Assembly (NCBI GenBank): GCA_963834705.1
Contig: CAWICV010000001.1
Coordinates: forward strand, 1,736,001 to 1,800,000
Reading direction: 5' to 3'
Length of the DNA stretch: 64,000 bases
Origin: RYN-230 sp963834705
GTDB lineage: Bacteria; Actinomycetota; Actinomycetes; Streptosporangiales; Streptosporangiaceae
Part shown: in pieces, positions 1-7,673 of the stretch
How the letters are laid out: every line of letters begins with the position of its first letter
How positions within the stretch are numbered: position 1 is the first letter of the stretch
Translations under genes and position numbers: made by a program
The notes under the pieces: model-generated
The model's database searches: none
Seen by the model: the letters and a program-made list of their open reading frames with translations, nothing else
Told to the model about the DNA's origin: nothing

Positions 1-76
1 GGCACTGCCGAACCTTCTCGCGGTAGTGGCGCCGGTCGTGCTGGCTCACCGTGATCGGCGGAACGTCCTTACCCAT
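1..76 (-). CDS. N-terminus of a glutamate-cysteine ligase-like protein (partial)
   Basis: The ATG is at 76-74, preceded by a good ribosome binding site (GGAGGGG, about 4 bases upstream). The first 25 residues read MGKDVPPITV, then SQHDRRHYREKV, then the window edge. The pattern of a short acidic start followed by DRRxYRxKVRxC resembles the N-termini of actinobacterial glutamate-cysteine ligase-like (carboxylate-amine ligase) proteins. Only the extreme N-terminus is visible, so no catalytic residue can be checked. The identity is inferred from this short match; the existence of a gene start here is better supported than its function. Confidence 0.4.
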   Translation of the reverse strand, partial: MGKDVPPITVSQHDRRHYREKVRQC

Positions 77-224
77 CCGGCCCCTCCACGCCGCGACCAT
101 GGCAGATGGCCCCCACCACACCCTGACACGTCATTCCCCTTCTGACCAGAGACGATGCTGTGCGTTTAAGGCCAAGCAGAGGCAAATTCCGGCTACCCGG
201 TAGGTAAATTGGCGCCTGGCCGGG

Positions 225-1421
225 TCAGCCGACCGCATTCTGCGGCGGTTCGCCGCGCACCAGCACCCGGTGCACGTTGTCCCAGGCCCCGGTGTAGAGC
301 CGGCGGGCCGCTTCGCGGGCCACTCCCGCGATGTGCGGAGTGTAGAGCACCCGCGCGGCCGCCTCGGCCGGCAGCGAGCGCAGAACGGAGTCCGCGGGCA
401 GCGGTTCCGCGGCGTAGACATCCAGCGCGGCGCCGGCCAGCTGGCCGCTGGCCAGCGCGGCGGCCAGCGCTGGCTCATCGACCACCCCGCCGCGCGACGC
501 GTTGACCAGCACGGCCCCGCGCGGCATCTGGCGCAGCCGGGCCGCGTCAATCAGGCCCCGGGTAGCTGGCAGCAGCGGCACATGCAGGCTGACCAGGTCG
601 CTGCTGGCCAGCAGGCCGTCCAGGGCCAGCACGGCACTGGGCGATGGTGCGGGGCTGCTCGATGGCACGATCACGTCTCGGACGATCCGGCCCGGCCGGG
701 TGCCCATCACGACAATCCGGTCGCCCAGGGTGATGGCCTCGTCGATGCTGTGCGTGATGAAGACGATGGTCTGCTGCAGCCGCTCCCGCAGTGCCAGCAG
801 GTCTTCCTGGAGCACCTCGCGGACCTGCGCGTCCACTGCCGCGAACGGCTCGTCCATGAGCAGCACGTCCGGGGCGGTGGCCAGCGCTCGGGCCAGCCCG
901 GCCCGCTGCTTCATGCCACCGGAAAGCTGCGCCGGGTACTTTCGTTCGTGGCCGGCCAGCCCGACGGTCCGGATGGCCTCCGCGACCCGGCGCCCGGCCT
1001 CGGCCCGCGCCGTCTTGGCCAGGTGCAGCGGCAGCGCCACGTTGCGCTGCACGGTCTTCCACGGGAACAGCCCGAAGTGCTGGAACACCACGGCCACCCG
1101 CGGGCTCGGCCCGGTCACCGCCGCGCCACCGATGCTGAGCTGGCCATGGTCGGCCTCGGCCAGCCCGGCCATCAGCCGGAGCAGGGTGGTCTTCCCGCAG
1201 CCGGACGGCCCGACGATACAGACAAACTGGCCTGCTTCGACGGTGAGGCTGACGTCCTCCAGGACGATGCCGCCCGGAAACCACTTGTACACGTTCGCGC
1301 AGTCGATCCGGCCGTCTGCAGCGCCCGGACCAGCGCCGCCCGCCCCGCCCACACCGCCTACCCCGCCCGCGGCGGCCGGCGGTGAAGTGGCCGGGGTGCC
1401 TGGCAACGCCCTGTCCGGCAT
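225..1421 (-). CDS. Chimeric gene: SsuB/TauB-type ABC ATPase fused to a truncated D-2-hydroxyacid dehydrogenase
   Basis: A 398-residue frame from an ATG at 1421 with AAGGAGG six bases upstream; earlier in-frame starts at 1442 and 1439 lack one. Residues about 40-255 are a complete ATPase of the nitrate/sulfonate/taurine importer class: Walker A GPSGCGKTT near 70, signature LSGGMKQR, Walker B LLMDEPF near 187, and the H-loop in FITHS. Near residue 255 (DNA about 640-665) the protein switches without a stop into the back half of a D-2-hydroxyacid dehydrogenase: SDLVSLHVPL, VNASRGGVVDE, ALDVYAAEPLP and YTPHIAG. The dehydrogenase lacks its substrate domain and its glycine-rich NAD loop, so that half is probably inactive. 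The gene is divergent from suyAB. (S)-sulfolactate dehydrogenase belongs to this dehydrogenase family, so the parents may have been a sulfonate importer and a sulfolactate dehydrogenase that lost the DNA between them. An assembly join is the alternative. Confidence 0.85.
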   Translation of the reverse strand: MPDRALPGTPATSPPAAAGGVGGVGGAGGAGPGAADGRIDCANVYKWFPGGIVLEDVSLTVEAGQFVCIVGPSGCGKTTLLRLMAGLAEADHGQLSIGGAAVTGPSPRVAVVFQHFGLFPWKTVQRNVALPLHLAKTARAEAGRRVAEAIRTVGLAGHERKYPAQLSGGMKQRAGLARALATAPDVLLMDEPFAAVDAQVREVLQEDLLALRERLQQTIVFITHSIDEAITLGDRIVVMGTRPGRIVRDVIVPSSSPAPSPSAVLALDGLLASSDLVSLHVPLLPATRGLIDAARLRQMPRGAVLVNASRGGVVDEPALAAALASGQLAGAALDVYAAEPLPADSVLRSLPAEAAARVLYTPHIAGVAREAARRLYTGAWDNVHRVLVRGEPPQNAVG

Positions 1422-1480
1422 CGGCGGCCTCCTTGCCATCACGTTCGGGCTGTCGTCTCGGTCTTCGGACTGTCGTCTAA

Positions 1481-1489
1481 GGTCTGACC
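1481..1489. promoter_or_regulatory. GGTCTGACC palindrome, candidate GntR/FadR operator (site 1)
   Basis: GGTC-T-GACC is a palindrome around one base and fits the GGT-N3-ACC core bound by FadR-subfamily regulators such as PdhR and LldR. It lies about 60 bases upstream of the chimeric ABC gene start. An identical site is exactly 160 bases away, in front of suyA. A gene for a FadR-type regulator sits just after suyB. Binding is inferred. Confidence 0.5.
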
Positions 1490-1640
1490 ACTGTGACCGG
1501 GGACACTAGCCACGACGCCAGTTACGTGTCAAAAATTTCACCGAGTTCGCAATCGTTTGTCCAGTCTGATGACCTACTTCGGAGCAGATGATTGACTTGG
1601 TTCCGGTGGCCGCCCTACGGTACGTTTCTGCGACAGAAGA

Positions 1641-1649
1641 GGTCTGACC
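1641..1649. promoter_or_regulatory. GGTCTGACC palindrome, candidate GntR/FadR operator (site 2)
   Basis: This second exact copy of the palindrome ends two bases before the suyA ribosome binding site (CGGAGG, 1651-1656). A regulator bound here would block transcription or translation start of suyAB. The shared ten bases are GGTCTGACCA at both sites. Confidence 0.5.
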
Positions 1650-1663
1650 ACGGAGGTTTTTCG

Positions 1664-1993
1664 GTGTCCGAACCGTCCGAACCTGCTCTTCCCCCGCCAT
1701 CCGGCCGCGTCGATTTCCTCGCCCACCACCGCGGCGACGACGTGGCGGTCGCGGTGCGCGACACCAGCCCGGGCCCGGCCAGCGCGGCCTACCTGGATTC
1801 CGGGGACCGCTTCGAGATCACCGCCCGGGACGCCATCCCGCTCGGCCACAAGATCGCCCTGCGCGATCTGGCCGAGCGGGAGAACGTGCTGGAATACGGC
1901 GTGCTGATCGGCCTCACCCGGGTGCCGGTGGCGGCCGGCGAACTGGTGCACACCCACAACCTGAGGAGCGCGCGGTGGCAGAAAAGCGTCTGA
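1664..1993 (+). CDS. suyA: Sulfolactate sulfo-lyase small subunit-like (SAF/UxaA N-terminal domain)
   Basis: A 109-residue protein. The GTG at 1664 is chosen because CGGAGG lies eight bases upstream; an upstream in-frame start at 1592 has none. It is a single SAF domain: VDFLAHHRGDDVAVAV near residue 15, then IPLGHKIALRDL, ENVLEYGVLIG and a closing HTHN. This layout matches SuyA, the small subunit of (2R)-3-sulfolactate sulfo-lyase, which releases sulfite from sulfolactate to give pyruvate. Altronate and galactarate dehydratases use the same fold, usually fused to their large domain; here the two are separate genes, as in SuyAB. The stop overlaps the start of the large-subunit gene by 19 bases, implying coupled translation. 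Substrate is inferred, not proven. Confidence 0.7.
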   Translation: MSEPSEPALPPPSGRVDFLAHHRGDDVAVAVRDTSPGPASAAYLDSGDRFEITARDAIPLGHKIALRDLAERENVLEYGVLIGLTRVPVAAGELVHTHNLRSARWQKSV

Positions 1994-3132
1994 CCGGCTT
2001 CCGGCGGCCGGACGGCCGGGTCGGTATCCGCAACCACGTCGTCATCCTCCCGGTGGACGACCTGTCCAACGCGGCGGCGGAGTCGGTGGCCCGGGCCATC
2101 CCGGGCACGCTGGCCATCCCGCACCCGTACGGCCGGCTCCAGTTCGGCGCCGACCTCGAGCTGTTCTTCCAGACGATGATCGGCACCGGGGCGAACCCGA
2201 ACGTGGCCGCGGCCGTGGTGATCGGCATCGAGCCCACCTGGACGCAACGGATCGGGGACGGCATCGCGGCCACCGGCAAGCCGGTGGCCCAGTTCTCCAT
2301 CGAGCGGCACGGCGACCTGCGCATCCTGGAAATGGCCGGCCGCCGCGCCGCCCAGCTGCTGCAGGACGCCAGCGAGCTGCCCCGGGTCCCGGTCGAGCGG
2401 GGCGAGCTGGTGATGAGCATCAAGTGCGGCGAGTCCGACACCACCAGCGGACTGGGCGCCAACCCGGCCACCGCGGAAGCGGTGGACCGGCACATCGCGG
2501 CCGGTGGGACGGTGATCTTCGGTGAGACCACCGAGCTGACTGGCGGCGAGCACCTCATCGCGGAACGCTGCTCCTGCGACGAAGTACGGAAGAAGTTCCA
2601 GGCCTTCTTCGACGACTACTTCGCCCTGGTCGAGCGGACCGGCGCGAACCTGCTGGGCTCGCAGCCGACCCAGGGCAACATCCGGGGCGGGCTGTCCACT
2701 ATCGAGGAGAAGGCACTGGGCAACATCCAGAAGACTGGCACCGCATCGGTGGTGGATGCGCTGGCGCCCGCCGAGCAGCCCACCCGCGCCGGGCTGAATT
2801 TCATGGACACGTCGTGCGCGGCGGCCGAGTTCATCACGCTGACCGCCGCCGCCGGGGCGGTCATCCACCTGTTCCCCACCGGGCAGGGCAACGTGGTCGG
2901 CCACCCGGTCGAGCCGGTGATCAAGATCAGCGCGAATCCGCTGACGGTGGGCACGATGAGCGAGCACATCGACGTCAACGTGAGCGGGCTGCTGCAGCTG
3001 GAGTTCGGTTTGGCCGCGGCGGGCGACAGGCTGGAGGATGTCATCGACCGGACGGTCAACGGGCGTCTTACTTGTGCGGAAGTTCTCGGCCACCGGGAAT
3101 TTGCGCTGACCCGGCTGCACCCGAGCGCCTAG
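1975..3132 (+). CDS. suyB: Sulfolactate sulfo-lyase large subunit-like (UxaA C-terminal family)
   Basis: A 385-residue protein from a GTG at 1975 with GAGGAG upstream, overlapping suyA. It belongs to the UxaA/GarD family: GFRRPDGRVGIRN at the N-terminus, PHPYGRLQFGAD, IKCGESDTTSGLGANP near residue 145, GETTELTGGEH, CGG-type iron-ligand region around the ERCSC cysteines, GGLSTIEEKALGNIQK, and FPTGQGNVVGHP. Its length and the ending REFALTRLHPSA are like characterised SuyB proteins. The enzyme would be cytosolic and pair with SuyA. Neighbours support organosulfonate use: a sulfonate-type ABC ATPase and a dehydrogenase remnant diverge from it, and a GntR regulator follows. Sulfite produced would need oxidation or export; no such gene is visible here. 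A sugar-acid dehydratase is the main alternative. Confidence 0.72.
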   Translation: MAEKRLTGFRRPDGRVGIRNHVVILPVDDLSNAAAESVARAIPGTLAIPHPYGRLQFGADLELFFQTMIGTGANPNVAAAVVIGIEPTWTQRIGDGIAATGKPVAQFSIERHGDLRILEMAGRRAAQLLQDASELPRVPVERGELVMSIKCGESDTTSGLGANPATAEAVDRHIAAGGTVIFGETTELTGGEHLIAERCSCDEVRKKFQAFFDDYFALVERTGANLLGSQPTQGNIRGGLSTIEEKALGNIQKTGTASVVDALAPAEQPTRAGLNFMDTSCAAAEFITLTAAAGAVIHLFPTGQGNVVGHPVEPVIKISANPLTVGTMSEHIDVNVSGLLQLEFGLAAAGDRLEDVIDRTVNGRLTCAEVLGHREFALTRLHPSA

Positions 3133-3214
3133 GAGCCACCATGCCCGACCAGCCCGCCACCCAGTCCGCCAGCCAGGCCGCCAGCCAGGCCCGGCCGCCG
3201 TCGGCTGGCGCTGG

Positions 3215-3922
3215 ATGGGCTCGAACGAGCCGCTGTTCCTGCGCGTGGCCGCACAGGTCGAGCGATATGTGCAGGGCAACGGGCTGATACCGGGCGACCG
3301 GCTGCCCGGCGAGCGGGAACTGTGCGAGCTGCTGGGCGTGAGCCGGGCCTCGGTGCGCGAGGCACTGCGCGCGCTGGAAACCCGGGGCGTGGTCCGGGTG
3401 CGGCACGGCAAGGGCGTGTTCGTGGCTGCGCCCGACGAGGGCGAGCAGGCGCTGCACCGGTTCGCCCGGCTCCGCGAAGTCGGCATGGAGGAGCTGTTCG
3501 CCATGCGCGAGGTGCTCGAGGTGCCCGCGGCCGGCTGGGCCGCCACCGAGGCCACCGACGACCAGCTGACCAGCCTGGTCGCCACGTTCGAGCAGCTCGA
3601 GCGGGCGGTGCTAGCCCGGTCTCAGCCGGCTGAGCTGCGGGCCATGGACGCCCGGCTGCATCTGCAGATCGCCGAGTATGCGAACAACCGGTTCCTGACC
3701 ATGACCCAGACGATCTTGCAGGAGATGCTGGCCCGCAGCATGGACACGACGCTGTCCGTGGCCGGCCGGCCCGCGCGGTCGGTGCGGGAGCACGCCGACA
3801 TTGTCAACGCGCTGGTCGCGCGGGACCCGGTGCGGGCCCGCGCGGCCGCGCGGCGGCACATCCGCAGCGCCCGGCGGGCCGCGCTGCGCCGGGTGGCCGA
3901 GGAGCGGGACCGCCCGTCGTGA
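3215..3922 (+). CDS. FadR-subfamily GntR transcriptional regulator
   Basis: A 235-residue regulator. Residues about 5-75 form the GntR winged helix (IPGDRLPGERELCELLGVS, RASVREALRALE, VRHGKGVFV). Residues about 90-225 are an all-helical FCD ligand domain with DARLH and HADIVNAL, where the acidic and histidine residues normally hold a metal and an organic acid. It follows suyB by 82 bases and overlaps the next gene. It most likely controls suyAB and the divergent gene through the two GGTCTGACC sites. The start is uncertain. The ATG at 3215 has no ribosome binding site, whereas an ATG at 3141 with TAGGAG upstream opens a different frame that stops at 3287. That suggests a one-base frameshift in the N-terminus or a small leader reading frame. 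Confidence 0.85.
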   Translation: MGSNEPLFLRVAAQVERYVQGNGLIPGDRLPGERELCELLGVSRASVREALRALETRGVVRVRHGKGVFVAAPDEGEQALHRFARLREVGMEELFAMREVLEVPAAGWAATEATDDQLTSLVATFEQLERAVLARSQPAELRAMDARLHLQIAEYANNRFLTMTQTILQEMLARSMDTTLSVAGRPARSVREHADIVNALVARDPVRARAAARRHIRSARRAALRRVAEERDRPS

Positions 3923-4380
3923 TCGCGGTGGACACGCTCACCGACTACGTGGACCGCGCCGTCAACGCGCTGTGCGGCATCGTCACCAGCCTCGGCGACG
4001 ACCTGGCCAACCAGCGGCCCGGTCTGCCCGGGGCCAACTCGCCCTACGTGATCCTGACGCACTGCCTCGGCGTGCTGGCGGACTGGGGCGGCCGCGTGGT
4101 GGCGGGCCGCGACGTCCAGCGCGACCGCGCCGCGGAGTTCACCGCGGCCGGCCCGGTGGCTGGCCTGGTGGCCGCCGCGCAGCAGGCCAAGCTCCAGTTC
4201 CGGGCGGACGCGCAAACCGCCAGCCCGCAGGCCCCGCCGCGCCGGCCGGCCGCCCGGCGCCGCCAGGACGCACTGGAGGCGCGCAGCCAGGGGCATGCCC
4301 TGCTGCACGTCGTGGAAGAGCTCTACCAGCATCTCGGGCAGGCCGAGCTGACCCGCGACCTCCTGCTGGCCCGGGATTAA
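3919..4380 (+). CDS. DinB/DUF664-like four-helix protein
   Basis: A 153-residue protein whose GTG overlaps the stop of the GntR gene by four bases (GTGA), so the two are likely co-translated. It has the helix pattern of DinB-like proteins of the mycothiol-dependent S-transferase kind: YVILTHCLGVLADWGG near residue 45 and a conserved closing helix HALLHVVEELYQHLGQAE near 125, whose histidines usually bind a divalent metal. A proline- and arginine-rich loop at about 100-115 is unusual. Being in an operon with the sulfonate-lyase regulator, it may help in thiol-linked detoxification, but this is speculation. Confidence 0.6.
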   Translation: MIAVDTLTDYVDRAVNALCGIVTSLGDDLANQRPGLPGANSPYVILTHCLGVLADWGGRVVAGRDVQRDRAAEFTAAGPVAGLVAAAQQAKLQFRADAQTASPQAPPRRPAARRRQDALEARSQGHALLHVVEELYQHLGQAELTRDLLLARD

Positions 4381-4395
4381 TCCTTTCGAACGCCA

Positions 4396-5050
4396 CTACG
4401 TGGTGGCCGCCGCCATCCGGTGCACCGCCTCAGTCAGCAACTCAGGTGACGTGCCCATGTTGAGCCGGGCGAAGCCGTGGCCCTGGCGGCCAAAATCGCT
4501 GCCCGGGCTGAGTGCCACCCGGCCCCGGTCCAGGAACGTGGCGGCCGGGTCACCGTCCAGGCTCAGCCCCCGGCAGTCGATCCAGGCCAGGAAGCTGGCC
4601 TGCGGCGGCTGATACCGCGCCCCGGGCAGCTGCCCGGCCAGCAGGCCGCGCAGCCGCCAGCGGTTCTCGTCGAGTTGCGCCCGGACCGCGTCCAGCCAGG
4701 GCAGCCCGCCGGTGAACGCGGCCACCGAGGCGAGCACGCCCAGGTGCCCGGGCAGCAACGCCTCCCACCGCTCGGCCAGCACCTTGTCCCCGGCGGCCGA
4801 CCCGGCCACCACCAGCCCGCACTTCAGCCCGGGGATGTTCCAGCCTTTGGACGCCGAGGTGAACGCGAACGCCGTCGCCCAGGGCCAGCGCCCCGGTGAC
4901 CGCGTCGATGACCGGCCGGGCCAGGTCGAAGTCCATCTCGGCCACGAAGGCGGGCAGCACGTCGGCCGGGTAGGTACGCCATTTGAAGCTGCGCCGCTGC
5001 CGCAGCGTGTCCAGCGCGCAGGTCCCGAGCAGAGCATCCACCCGACGCAT
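4396..5050 (-). pseudogene. MalY/PatB-type PLP C-S lyase with a large internal deletion and frame change
   Basis: Two pieces of one aminotransferase-fold gene lie in different frames on the minus strand. From the ATG at 5050 one frame gives a normal MalY/PatB start: CALDTLRQRRSFKW, then YPADVLPAFVAEMDFDLARP. Near 4875 similarity jumps to another frame that reads TSASKGWNIPGLK, carrying the PLP-binding lysine, and runs to a normal C-terminus at 4396. About 170-180 residues usually lie between these points, including much of the cofactor domain, and they are absent. The join is close to ALALGDG. Members of this family cleave cystathionine or cysteine conjugates. As read, no full enzyme can be made, so this is a pseudogene or a collapsed assembly. 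Confidence 0.8.
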
Positions 5051-5135
5051 GCTATGCGTAGCCCGCCAGGCGGATCCATTACGCTACCCATACGCAATTG
5101 AACGACGGCACAGCCAGGCAGGGAAGGGTGCTGTG

Positions 5136-5966
5136 ATGGCGGGCAAATGGTTCCGGGGCATCACCCCGTGTCGCGCCAAATCCCCTGAGCTGAATACCAG
5201 CGTCGCGCACCCAGCCCGGGTGTATGACTACTGGCTGGGCGGCAAGGACAACTTCGCCGCCGACCGGGAGGCGGCCGAGGCGGTGATCGCCGTCCGGCCC
5301 GGCATCCTGCGCGACATCCGGGAGAACCGCAGGTTCCTCATCCGCGCGGTGCGCTACCTGGCCGCCGAGGCCGGCATCCGGCAGTTCCTCGACCTCGGCA
5401 CCGGCATTCCCACCTCGCCCAACGTGCACGAGGCCGCGCAGCAGGCCGCGCCGCAGTGCCGGGTCGTCTACGTGGACAACGACCCGATCGTGCTGGCCCA
5501 CGCCCGGGCGCTGCTGGCCAGCACGGACGAGGGCGCCACCGCCTACCTGGATGCCGACCTGCGCGACCCGGAGCCCATCCTGCGCACGGCCGCGCAGACG
5601 CTGGACTTCAGCCAGCCGGTCGGCGTCATCCTGGTCGGCGTTCTGCACCTGATCTCGGACGATGAGAAACCGCAGGCAATCATCGCCCGGCTGATGGCCG
5701 AGGTGCCGTCCGGCAGCTACCTGATGCTCACCCAGCCGGCCAGCGACGTGGACGCCGAGGCGGTCGCGGCGGGCGCGCAGCGCTACAACAGCCGGGTCAC
5801 CACGCCGCAGACCCGGCGCAGCCGCGATGAGGTGACCCGCTTCTTCGACGGGCTGGACCTGGTCGAGCCGGGGGTGGTGCAGCCGCACCGCTGGCGGCCC
5901 GACCCAGCGGACCGGCCGCCGCCCGGGGAGTCGTCCGCCTGGGCCGGGGTGGCCCGCAAACCGTGA
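5136..5966 (+). CDS. DUF574-family SAM-dependent methyltransferase
   Basis: A 276-residue protein from an ATG at 5136 with GGGAAGGG seven bases upstream. It matches the actinobacterial DUF574 (Methyltransf_19) family: HPARVYDYWLGGKDNFAADR near residue 25, the SAM-binding strand FLDLGTGIPTSPNVHE near 85, VVYVDNDPIVLAHA near 115, and the closing FFDGLDLVEPGVV. These enzymes are abundant in streptomycetes and relatives; most have no known substrate. It stands alone between a broken lyase gene and a TetR operon, with no sign of a biosynthetic cluster. Confidence 0.9.
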   Translation: MAGKWFRGITPCRAKSPELNTSVAHPARVYDYWLGGKDNFAADREAAEAVIAVRPGILRDIRENRRFLIRAVRYLAAEAGIRQFLDLGTGIPTSPNVHEAAQQAAPQCRVVYVDNDPIVLAHARALLASTDEGATAYLDADLRDPEPILRTAAQTLDFSQPVGVILVGVLHLISDDEKPQAIIARLMAEVPSGSYLMLTQPASDVDAEAVAAGAQRYNSRVTTPQTRRSRDEVTRFFDGLDLVEPGVVQPHRWRPDPADRPPPGESSAWAGVARKP

Positions 5967-5969
5967 TGC

Positions 5970-6602
5970 TCAGCCCAGGTCACCGGTGAGGTAGCGGTCC
6001 ACCGTCGGGCCGACGGCGGCGACCAGCATGTCCAGGTCGGCCGCGGCCAGCGGTTCCAGCCCGAGCACGTATCTGGTCACCGCCAGGCCGACCACCTGGC
6101 TGGCCACCAGTGACGCCCGGTACCGGGGCCCAGCCGGGCCCGCCCCGTCGCCCGGCCGGGCCACCGCGGACAGCCGGCTCACGATCGCCTCGGCGACGAA
6201 CTCGCGGAGCATGGTCGTCGCCTGTTCGCTGGTGCTGGCCGAGCGGATCAGCCCGACGAAGATGTCCCGGATCTCGTGCACCTCCCAGGCCTGCAGCACG
6301 GTCCGGACCAGGTGCTCACCCAGGGTCGTCGCGGCCGGGTCGGCCGGGCCGGCCGCGAGCGCCGCGCCGAGCAGTTCCCCGGGTACCACCGGCAGCCGCA
6401 TGGCCGCCGCGAACAGGCGTTCCTTGGTGCCGTAGAAGTGGTGCACCAGCGCCGGGTCCACCCCGGCGTCGGCGGCGATGCCGCGGATGGTGGCGCCGTC
6501 GTAGCCGTGCTCGGCGAAGCGTCTGCGGCTGGCGGCCAGGATCGCTTCCCGGGTGCCGCTGTCCCCGGCGCGCCGCCCGGTCCGCCCGGCCTGGCCGGTC
6601 AC
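5970..6602 (-). CDS. TetR-family repressor of the adjacent ABC exporter
   Basis: A 210-residue TetR protein. The N-terminal helix-turn-helix is clear at about 17-62 (TREAILAASRRRFAEHGYDGATIRGIAADAGVDPALVHHFYGTK region), followed by an all-helical ligand domain ending VGPTVDRYLTGDLG. It is the last gene of a minus-strand run (permease, two ATPases, this gene). That arrangement usually means an exporter controlled by its own repressor. The GTG start at 6602 is 54 bases after the upstream ATPase stop. No clear palindrome was found in that short gap. Confidence 0.88.
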   Translation of the reverse strand: MTGQAGRTGRRAGDSGTREAILAASRRRFAEHGYDGATIRGIAADAGVDPALVHHFYGTKERLFAAAMRLPVVPGELLGAALAAGPADPAATTLGEHLVRTVLQAWEVHEIRDIFVGLIRSASTSEQATTMLREFVAEAIVSRLSAVARPGDGAGPAGPRYRASLVASQVVGLAVTRYVLGLEPLAAADLDMLVAAVGPTVDRYLTGDLG

Positions 6603-6656
6603 CGGCCCGTCCCCGACCCGCTCACTGGCCCAGCCCCTCCCCCGTCCCCGCTCCGC

Positions 6657-7577
6657 TCACCGGGCGGCCGGCAGCGTCAGCTCGAAGAACCGCTCTTCCA
6701 GCGTGGCCAGGGCCTCGCTGACCCGGGCCGGCAGCGGCCCGAGGGCGCGGGCCACCTCGGCCGGGCTGGCCCCGGGCACCCGCAGCGTGCGCCCGGCCAG
6801 CGCGGCGGGCAGGCCCGCCACCTCCAGCGCGTCGAGCGCCGCCGCCCACGACTCGGCTTCGACCACGCTGACCCGCCGGCCGCCGATGATCTCGGCCGCC
6901 GAGCCCTCGGCCACCACCCGTCCATCCGCCATGATGACCAGCCTGCCGCACTCCCCGGCCTCGTCCAGGTAATGGGTGGTGACCAGGACCCCGGCGCCGT
7001 CCGCCGCCGTCGCCGCGATCGTCTCCCACAGCCGGGCCCGGGCCAGCGGATCCACCCCGGAGGTCGGCTCGTCCAGGATGAGCAGGTCCGGGTGATGCTG
7101 CCGGGCCGCCGCGAACGCCACCCGGCGCTGCACACCGAGCGGCAGGTCACCGACCAGCTCCCGGCCGTACTGACGCACCGCCTCCGGCGGGGCTGCCGGT
7201 GGCGGCGCTGCCGCCGGGCCGGCCGCGGCGGGCCGGCCGGGCCGCCCGAACACGGCTGCCGAGAAGGCCAGGTTCTCCGCCGGGGTGAGGTCGTCGTACA
7301 GGCCGAGCCCCTGCGGCACATAACCCAGCCTGCGCCGGGCCCGCCGCGACGGCGGGCCGCCGAACAGCCGCACCTGCCCGGACGAGGCGGGCAGCAGCCC
7401 GAGCAGCATCCGGATCAGCGTAGTCTTGCCCGCTCCGTTCGCACCGAGCAGGCCGACCACCTCGCCCGGGCCGATGGCCAGGTCCACCCCGTCCACCGCG
7501 GTGAACCCGCCGAACTGACGGCTCACCGCCACGCACTCGGCCAGCGCCCCACCCGCGCCCGGCTGCCCCGCCATCAC
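6657..7577 (-). CDS. ABC transporter ATPase (drug/ABC-2 export type)
   Basis: A 306-residue ATPase. Walker A GANGAGKTT lies near residue 45, the Q-loop in YVPQGLGLYDDLTP near 90, Walker B LLILDEPTSGVDP near 175 and the H-loop in VTTHYLDEA near 205. The ABC signature is degenerate (DLPLGVQRR instead of LSGGQ), as seen in some ABC-2-type exporter ATPases. An alanine- and proline-rich insert at about 115-135 is extra. A C-terminal domain of about 75 residues follows. It probably pairs with the second ATPase just upstream, as in YhiH/RbbA-like systems where two nucleotide domains serve one permease. Confidence 0.88.
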   Translation of the reverse strand: MMAGQPGAGGALAECVAVSRQFGGFTAVDGVDLAIGPGEVVGLLGANGAGKTTLIRMLLGLLPASSGQVRLFGGPPSRRARRRLGYVPQGLGLYDDLTPAENLAFSAAVFGRPGRPAAAGPAAAPPPAAPPEAVRQYGRELVGDLPLGVQRRVAFAAARQHHPDLLILDEPTSGVDPLARARLWETIAATAADGAGVLVTTHYLDEAGECGRLVIMADGRVVAEGSAAEIIGGRRVSVVEAESWAAALDALEVAGLPAALAGRTLRVPGASPAEVARALGPLPARVSEALATLEERFFELTLPAAR

Positions 7578-7603
7578 CGCTGCCCCATCCGGGCCGCGGT
7601 CGC

Positions 7604-7673
7604 GGCCAGTCCCCTGGCCATCACCGCACCCCCACCCCGGCCAGTCCCCTGGCCATCACCGCACCCCCACCCC
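7604..7673. repeat. Perfect 35-bp tandem duplication at the junction of two ATPase genes
   Basis: Two identical 35-base units (7604-7638 and 7639-7673) lie head to tail and cover the stop codon of the upstream ATPase gene (7656). Each unit read on the minus strand contains GCGGTGATGGCC, which resembles the real start region of the next gene (GCGGTGATGGCG at 7580). The duplication looks like a recent slippage event. Confidence 0.9.

Noticed and set aside
270..1509. Long plus-strand reading frames over the chimeric ABC gene
   Set aside because: They are antisense shadows from high GC; the minus strand carries the Walker and dehydrogenase motifs.
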